A DNA stretch of 64,000 bases from Acanthosepion esculentum (lineage: Eukaryota > Mollusca > Cephalopoda > Sepiida > Sepiidae). Shown piece after piece: positions 57,850 through 64,000 of this stretch. The position numbers were made by a program, and so were the translations under genes. How positions within the stretch are numbered: position 1 is the stretch's first letter; each line of letters starts with the position of its first letter. The stretch lies in contig OZ038487.1 in the NCBI GenBank assembly GCA_964036315.1, forward strand, positions 51,475,719-51,539,718, read 5' to 3'. The notes beneath the pieces were generated by a model, which did not search any database, was not told the origin of the DNA, and was given only the letters and a program-made list of their open reading frames with translations.

Positions 57850-58670
57850 TATATATTTATGAATTTAAACATGGTACTAGATTCACAGTTATGTCTTATC
57901 ATTTTACAGTTAAAATTGCTAGATGTAACCATAAGTACTATGCTAACAGTTTCTTCTCTTGCATTTTTCATTTATTTCTTGGCAGCAAAGTTTCTTCATT
58001 TTACAGTTAAAATTGCTAGATGTAACCATAAGTACTATGCTAACAGTTTCTTCTCTTGCACTTTTCATTTATTTCTTGGCAGCAAAGTTTCTTCATTTTA
58101 CAGTTAAAATTGCTAGATGTAACCATAAGTACTATGCTAACAGTTTCTTCTCTTGCACTTTTCATTTATTTCTTGGCAGCAAAGTTTCTTCATTTTACAG
58201 TTAAAATTGCTAGATGTAACCATAAGTACTATGCTAACAGTTTCTTCTCTTGCACTTTTCATTTATTTCTTGGCAGCAAAGTTTCTTCATTTTACAGTTA
58301 AAATTGCTAGATGTAACCATAAGTACTATGCTAACAGTTTCTTCTCTTGCACTTTTCATTTATTTCTTGGCAGCAAAGTTTCTTCATTTTACAGTTAAAA
58401 TTGCTAGATGTAACCATAAGTACTATGCTAACAGTTTCTTTTATCATGTTCCTTCATTGTGGAACTCTGTTTTCTTGTTTTCTAGCCAAATTTAAATGCA
58501 ATGCCAATTGTTATTTTCTGTATTCTTAATTCCTGTTCTTTTGTTGCTCTCTCTCCTTAACAATGTTCTTTCTTTTTCTCATATTCTTTCACATTCAGTA
58601 TCCTCTTGTGTCTCAGCGGTTTTATTGCCTTGCTTGGAGTGAAATGATTAGAAAAGGAAAAGACAATAAG
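57850..58670 (+). mobile_element. LINE-B 3' end with internal minisatellite
   Basis: Begins GAATTTAAACATGGTACTAG (matching GAATTTAAGC-TAGTACTAG of the other copies), is expanded by a 97-bp tandem array, then resumes with CATTGTGGAACTC and the tail GCTTGGAGTGAAATGATTAG. Compare 62425-62745, which has the single-copy state. Confidence 0.85.
57902..58440. repeat. 97-bp minisatellite, about 5.5 copies
   Basis: TTTTACAGTTAAAATTGC recurs every 97 bp from 57902 to 58387. Units are almost identical (first has GCATTTTTC, later ones GCACTTTTC), implying recent expansion. 97 is not a multiple of 3, so the overlapping 81-codon frames are repeat artefacts. Confidence 0.97.
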
Positions 58671-58699
58671 CCTAAAGAGTTTTTTTTAATCATTTCACC

Positions 58700-59060
58700 T
58701 TGTAGCAGAGTCATGTGTATATCTTGCAATGGGGTGTGGAGATGGCGAATTCATGAGCTTCGGACTGAAGGTGAATCGGGCAACACTTCATATGGACAAA
58801 AGGGGTGGTGTCACTTGTAGCCATTTTTATTGACTGGTTCTGGGTGCTCATTGGCTGAACGCTGACTGGGTCAGGTGCATAAAAGCACAGTACACTCATT
58901 CAAGAGGAGTCTCTTTTCTGACAAGGAGTTGTGTACTTGAGATTGAGGAATGGAGATAATTGTGGAATTGATTTATCTATTGGACCTATTGGACTTGTAT
59001 ATAGTTTTTTTTTTTTATTTGTGTGAGCTTCTGACCAATTCTCACACACACCCCAATCAA
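58700..59060 (+). promoter_or_regulatory. Possible LTR promoter region
   Basis: Contains CAGGTGCATAAAAGCACAGT (TATA-like) with CTCATTCAAGAGG about 30 bp downstream, the spacing of a core promoter, in sequence more G+C-rich than its neighbours. It lies between two LINE-B pieces. No TG...CA boundaries with a duplication were found. Confidence 0.35.
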
Positions 59061-59084
59061 GGCAATATAGCTACTAGGATGCAA

Positions 59085-59372
59085 GAGGTTATTTAATGTT
59101 AGAGACTGTGAGAAAAACTACTATTAAGGAGAGAGGACAATAAAAGAATAAATTAAGAAGACAGAAAATAATGATTGTCATTGCATTTAAATTTTTGAAG
59201 ATCAAAGTTGACTGGGAAGAAAGAAGACAGAAGAGAGATCCACAAGCAAGGAGTGTGGTAGATGAAACTATTAGCATAGAACTTACAGTTACATGTAACC
59301 GTTTCAACTGTAAATTGCTGAGACGGGACTGCTAATCTAGTACTGCACTTAAATTCATAAAGTCTAGGTACC
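59085..59372 (-). mobile_element. LINE-B remnant
   Basis: Minus strand: GAATTTAAGTGCAGTACTAG, GTTACATGTAACTGTAAG, TTCTATGCTAATAGTTTC, CTTGTGGATCTC and ATTTAAATGCAATGACAATC, in the order of 62425-62620. It corresponds to the region that became the 97-bp repeat in the plus copy but is single here. Confidence 0.75.
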
Positions 59373-59374
59373 CT

Positions 59375-60190
59375 AGAAGAAAGTTATATTTATTCCGCAA
59401 AAATACAGAAATGTGGCACAAGGCCGAAGGGGGGGATTGGGAAAAAAAGGACGGTCTTCTTCTGTCTTAACTATAACTTAGCTAGCCACAAACACTGACC
59501 CAATCGTACGAACAATATTCCTTACACCAAAACACCACATTCATACGTACCGTTCTTACTACAACCACCATAATACCTCACTGTCTCTATGAAAATACTA
59601 ACTAGTCCCCATATTTACAATTCAATGCCTGTGGGGGGAGGGGAATAAAATAACAATTCTAAAAAATTAACCCCAATGAGTATTTACAAAATGAATACAA
59701 AATATTTACAAGAAACTAAAGAACAATTACATAAAAGTATTTATAGAAAAGGAACAGGGAAGCTAAAATACAGTGGTGGGGAATGGACTAAAACCAAGAT
59801 GCCAGATCAGGACCAATAACACTGCAGATTCTTCTTTGGTTTTTATCATGAATTTCTAAATATATAGCAGGAGTACCAGATCAGATGTAGCAGCAATATT
59901 CAAAGCAAGAATGAAATGAAGACTTATTATAATTTATATAATTATAATTTTTATTATAAATATGTAAATAAATTCTGGTGCTAAAAATTGTCTAGCACAT
60001 AGTGAACTAACTTTCTTAGTTACAGACTTACCAATTGATTCAATATACTCTTTTCACTTTATGTCAGCTGAAAACATTAGTCTGAGAAGGCACAATGAGT
60101 CACTCTTGTGTAGGTTAGCATCAGCCATACTGAGGAAAGGTAAAAAGGGTTCTCTCAGACAATTAAAAGAAACCAGTTTCATTTCTGTGG
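59375..60190 (-). other. Unclassified; possible retroelement end on minus strand
   Basis: Minus strand has GGAATAAATATAACTTTC near 59380-59400, a poly(A)-signal-like site, after a G+C-rich block (GGCCTTGTGCCACA). The junction with LINE-B at 59372 is abrupt. No domain recognised. 59860-60190 has nothing recognised. Confidence 0.35.
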
Positions 60191-60199
60191 CATTTTGTT

Positions 60200-60720
60200 T
60201 TATTTTTTACAGTGAGGTTCACCATTTACAAGCCCCAGGGGCCACTTGAGGTAGAGAGTTATGTTTTGAAGCCATTTGTATGTATAGGAGTGGAAGATAC
60301 TGGTTCAACCTGGCCTTGAACAAGTTAAGATTGCAGTGATCAGGGAAACATCCTGTTGGGAGTTGGTTCCATGGGGCAGTGGTTCACAGGAAGAAGCTGC
60401 TTGAATAGAACTTATTTCTCACTGAGGAAATACAAAGGGAATGTCAGTGGTTTGCTACTATGTAAGTGGCATAGTGTGCTCTTGCTGTGAAGATTTACCT
60501 TGGCGGTACCAGGGTATGTAGTTAGTCTGATCACTTTCTGTGGAAGTAGAGGTAGAGCAGTAAGAGGCTGGGAGAGGGGCTGAAGTGCGGAAAATAATTT
60601 GTCATCCAGAAGGCCTCGGAAATGCTTTTGAACTCTATCAAGGCGGGAGAGTGAAGTCTGTGCAGCTTCCACTGAAATATAACAACAGTACTTCATTTTT
60701 GGCCTGATCTGGCTCTTGGA
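60200..60720 (-). pseudogene. LINE-C reverse transcriptase C-terminal region
   Basis: An open frame (60696-60412) reads MKYCCYISVEAAQTSLSRLD, RVQKHFRGLLDDKLFSALQP and PLPQKVIRL-like segments. It corresponds to MEYCCHIWAGAAQ...LDRVQMHLRALVDDKLF at 49230-49340. Downstream to 60200 it matches 53980-54325, including the tail. 94 codons remain open but the start M is internal to the family, so it is a fragment. Confidence 0.8.
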
Positions 60721-60889
60721 AAAAATAAAGGATAGAAGGATTGATAGGTTTGGTTTTTTTAATGGTATATCAAAATTCCTTAACCGAAATTTAATTTTCT
60801 TGGGGGCCTTGGTAATTTTTTATTTTCACTATCAAAATCTATTGCTGGTATTTTAAACTATAAAAATGTATTTTTATACTTTCATAGTC

Positions 60890-61160
60890 ATTTGATCCCA
60901 AGTTGGGGGGTCTATTATTTGCCTACAGCTGGTACCCTAACAGGTGCTATAACCTGGGTCACGGTGGACCTGGGAACAACAGAAGTTAAGAGGTGGTTCC
61001 AAGCTCCTCATCCCCCACCTAATGATCAGGTTACTTTCCAATGGTATCACCTGCTCTTCCTAGGTCAATATTATCAAGAACTCAACTCCTGAATGAATTG
61101 ACTAGGGTGTCTCACTGATTGAATACTAAGACTCTATCCACTAGGCTATACACCCATTAA
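60890..61160 (-). mobile_element. Possible tRNA-headed SINE
   Basis: Minus strand from about 61150: TATAGCCTAGTGGATAGAG, a good tRNA A box, then a 40-bp gap and GGAGTTGAGTTCTTG as a weak B box. The remaining body is unrecognised. The plus-strand frame at 60892-61092 has no supporting evidence. Confidence 0.45.
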
Positions 61161-61164
61161 TATT

Positions 61165-62010
61165 TCTTAAAGATGTAGGTGATCATGGCTTCCCACAATT
61201 TCCTTTTGTTTATTATTCAAAAGTTTCTGTGCATTCTTGGGTAAGTAGACTATTTTCAGAATGCCTTCGCCATGGTTTTGAATTCTTTTCTTAAATCAAA
61301 TCTAGAAGGCTCAGTCTACCCTACTATTTACCTCACAGGTGGGAGGGGAGGGTGAAGAGGTGAATTCATGCCTTTTGTGTGAAAGTAAACACAGGAGCTG
61401 AGGCTGGAATTTTAATAGAGATAACAGATAATGATATTCTTTTTTTTCTATTGTTCTTTTCTAACATGGGAGACCATATCTCTTCACAACTTTCTGTCAT
61501 TTGTAGCTCTTACTAAGGTTTGTCTTTATACTATCTCTCCTAATTCTTGTTCTGCCAACCATTTACTCATTGAGTAAGTGATTTACTGCTTTCATCTGTC
61601 TCTCTGGCCTTTAATGTATCCTGTGAGTATCAAATATTCCAAGCCCTATTTCCTCATTATGTATCCTAATAATTTCAGCTATCTCTTTCTGATTCTCAGT
61701 ATAAGTGTACTTTTAGTTTCCTTAAAAAGTTATCATTACTTACATGGTCTATTCACGGTATTCCCAGCATCCTTCTGCCGAACCAGATTTCTGTTGCTTC
61801 AAGTCTTTTCTTTATCTGTGAGGAGATTGTCTTAACTGCTACCGAGGAGGACCAATATTACACATAACTGTTCAGCATTCTTTCCTTTGTTTCTAAGACA
61901 ATTTTCCTGTTTCTTTGGACTTTGCTTAGCTTTTGAAAGGCATCTTTTATTATTCCAATGTACCATTAGAATTTGATGTCATCTGTTATAACACTTCCCA
62001 GCTCTTCATT
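61165..62010 (-). mobile_element. LINE-A remnant with possible nested SINE
   Basis: 61165-61215 and 61450-62010 follow the LINE-A minus-strand order (GAGACCATATCTCTTCACAA, CTCAGTATAAGTGTAC, AGCATCCTTCTGC, GAGGAGATTGTC). The interval 61216-61449 is not LINE-A and includes a weak SINE tail module (61310-61400), suggesting a nested insertion. Confidence 0.6.
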
Positions 62011-62059
62011 AATCATCCAAGAGACCCTTCTTTGCCTTCCACCAGCATAGCCTCCAGGA

Positions 62060-62750
62060 AAGTGACTCATTGCACCTGCTCAGAGTAATGTCCTCAGCTA
62101 TATTGAATCCACTGCTAGGTCTGCTGCTAGGAAAGTCAGTTCACTGTGTCGTACGAGACAATTTTTCTTTACATTATCTATCCTAGATTCATCTACCATT
62201 CATCCATGCTAAGAATATTGCTGCTACATATGGTTCACTGCTCCTGATATTTATCTAGAACACCTTGATAAAATCCAAAGATGAATAAGCAATATTATTG
62301 ATCCTGATCTGGCAGCTCATCTTCAGTCACCTTTCCAACACAAAGTTATCTCTCTGTGCCTTTTCTATAAATATTTTCATGGTAATTGTTCGGATAGACT
62401 CTTCACTATGGTGCCTAGACGTTTTGAATTTAAGCTTAGTACTAGACTGGTGTCAAGATCTCATCAATTTAAAGTTGAGGTGACTAGATGTAACTGTAAG
62501 TTCTATGCGAACAGTTTCTTTTCTCACACTTCTCACTTGTGGAACTCACTTTCAGCACCATGCGTCCAGCCAACTTTAATCTTCAAAGATTTAAATGCAA
62601 TGTCAATCACTATCTACTGTCTTCCTGATTACTCTTTTTTTTTCTTGCTCATTAGTAATGTTTCTCTTTTCTAATTCTTTCCCATCTAGTAACCCCTTGT
62701 GTCTTAGTGGCTTTACTGCTTTGCTTGGGGTGAACTTTATTAAAAAAAAA
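62060..62750 (+). pseudogene. LINE-B reverse transcriptase C-terminal region, second long copy
   Basis: Reads SIESTARSAARKVSSLCR-like, then LSLCLFYKYFHGNCSDRLF with a frameshift, VPRRFEFKLSTRLVSR, VTRCNCKFYANSFFSHTSH and LWNSLSAP. It parallels 44870-45500. Tail CTTGGGGTGAACTTTATTAA at 62725-62745. Stops and frameshifts show it is dead. Confidence 0.8.
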
Positions 62751-62754
62751 GAAA

Positions 62755-63705
62755 ACAGTTAAGTTTCTGTGCTTTCTTGATTCTGACATCTCCAATTTGT
62801 AGTTTGTATCTTAGGCTGTCCCTCTTGCTAACAAGCATACATTTTATCTTCTTACAATTGATGGTTAGTCCTTTCTTCTTGCTTTCCTTTACTACCATGT
62901 CTAAGAGTTTGAAGTGATTATTAATGATTGTTAATTAAATTTTGTTTATGTACATGCATCGTGTTCAGCATTACCTTCCTTTTATATATTATGATGTGAC
63001 AAGTTTGTAATTGCTTGACTGTGTGTTTGCCTATGCACAAACGCACACAATTATTTGCATTTTGGTACCCTCTGAGTTCATTCTCAGCATCCTTCTGTAG
63101 AACCACATTCCTGTTACCTCAAGTATCTTCTTCATCTGGGAGGAAATTGTCTAGTATTCACTGCCATATAGAAGGACCAATATTATATAACAATTCAGTA
63201 CTCTTTTGTTTGTTTTTTAATGAAAATTTCCTGTTTCTTAATACATTGCTTAACTTCTGGAATGCATCTTTCGCTATTCAAATGCACCATCAGATTTCAG
63301 TGTCATATGTTCTGTCCTCTATCACAACATTCCCTAGATATATAAATTTGGTACTTGCTTGATTTTGGTAACTCCAATTCATAGTTCCCATCTTGAGCTA
63401 TTCCTTTTGCTAACAACTATACATTTTATCTTCCTAGAACTGACTTTTACTCCTTTCTTCTCGCTTTTTGTCACTACCTTCTGTCGGAGATCCCATATTT
63501 TCCTTTCTGTGTCTGCTATCAACACTGGGTCATCTGCAATTCTTATACTGTTAATATTGTGACTGCTGGTAATTAAACCACTTAGAATTTCTAATTCTAT
63601 CAGGGTTGCTTCACTGTAAAGATTGAACAAGTCCAGTGAATAGATACATCCTTGACTTGCACCCCTTTCTATTTTTGTGCATTTACTGAATTCATTTTCT
63701 ATCTA
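62755..63705 (-). pseudogene. LINE-A reverse transcriptase, catalytic-core remnant
   Basis: From 63660 on the minus strand: GASQGCIYSLDLFNLYSEA, LIELEILSGLITSSHNINS, IRIADDPVLIADTERK, then KKGVKVSSRKIKCIVVSKR. This covers the palm of a LINE RT: the Y-ADD catalytic motif reads IADD here, with both aspartates kept but Y replaced. The remainder to 62755 is broken by stops. An 83-codon frame (63630-63379) is the best-preserved part. A mariner element abuts its 5' side at 63706. Confidence 0.8.
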
Positions 63706-64000
63706 CAGGGTGAGCTATATATATAAAAGAATTAACTGAGTGCTCAATGCCAGAATTAACAGAGCCTAAATATAATAATATTATCAATACCAAAATACTT
63801 ATAATTTATTTATTAACTATAATTTTTGCAAGAAATGGATATGAGAGGAAAACATTTAGCATGAGTTTTTATTTAAAATTCAATATTCAAGACACCCAAG
63901 TATCATAGCAACTGATTTCACCAGGATCTCTTGTGGTATAGAAGACATAACTTATTGTATTTGCCCTTCAAGTTCTTCCAAAGTCTTGGCTTGCTATAGT
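63706..64000 (-). mobile_element. Mariner-type transposon fragment running off the window
   Basis: Terminus CAGGGTGAGCTATATA after a TA (63704-63705). Minus strand from 64000: TLEELEGQIQ, stop, VMSSIPQEILVKSVA, ILGCLEY. This matches the closing part of mariner transposases (LE-L---I---I--IP---L---V----RL--C). The remainder lies beyond the right edge. In-frame stops make this copy inactive. Confidence 0.7.

Noticed and set aside
57959..58495. Series of overlapping 81-codon proteins
   Set aside because: They are the same frame restarted every 97 bp in a minisatellite with a unit length not divisible by three.
60892..61092. 66-codon plus-strand protein in G+C-richer DNA
   Set aside because: No motif; overlaps a tRNA-like SINE head on the minus strand and has no promoter or family relative.

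Overview
This window looks like intergenic, transposon-dominated DNA from an animal, most likely a mollusc and plausibly a cephalopod. The evidence is very high A+T, dozens of long (TA)n tracts, Penelope-like and several LINE families broken to short 3' pieces, tRNA-headed SINEs, mariner-type DNA transposons and solo LTRs. The cephalopod assignment is inference from repeat texture and was not tested. I see no intact host protein gene, no functional tRNA or rRNA gene, and nothing bacterial. The open frames present come from low-complexity DNA, satellite DNA or decayed transposon coding sequence.

Layout. 1-18 kb is a mosaic of (TA)n tracts, Penelope-like element (PLE) pieces in both orientations, SINEs, a mariner fragment, a mariner-type MITE and a clean solo LTR (6485-6753, TSD CTAAG). 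18.19-32.94 kb is one continuous satellite array of about 134 copies of a 110-bp monomer with nested higher-order repeats. 33.0-34.5 kb switches from a pyrimidine-rich to a purine-rich strand. 34.5-47 kb returns to mosaic: PLE termini, LINE 3' ends, two solo LTRs of one family (36352-36882 and 45575-45872), two copies of a second SINE family and a 77-bp palindromic mariner MITE whose empty site is preserved nearby. 47-64 kb holds a decayed PHD-finger fragment, LINE fragments of at least four families, a 5S rRNA-derived pseudogene split by an insertion (52145-52504), a 97-bp minisatellite grown inside a LINE 3' end, and a mariner transposase fragment running off the right edge.

The most interesting content is a set of 43-nt hammerhead-ribozyme motifs. 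Two copies of one tRNA-headed SINE (2858-2900 plus strand, 40807-40849 minus strand) keep every core element: CTGATGA, a 4-bp stem II, GAA, a GTC cleavage triplet and a fully paired 5-bp stem I. A second SINE family has an inverted pair of slightly damaged motifs (4239-4281, 4644-4686). A PLE terminal repeat has a fifth near-complete motif with the same 43-nt span (12864-12906, minus strand), and other PLE termini show eroded versions. Most of these sit directly beside a (TA)n tract, which suggests that ribozyme-bearing retroelements and TA microsatellites are linked here by insertion preference or by tail expansion.

Limits: all family assignments come from reading motifs by eye; boundaries marked approximate may be off by tens of bases. 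LINE family letters (A-E), PLE numbers (1-4) and R1/R2 are local labels for this window only.
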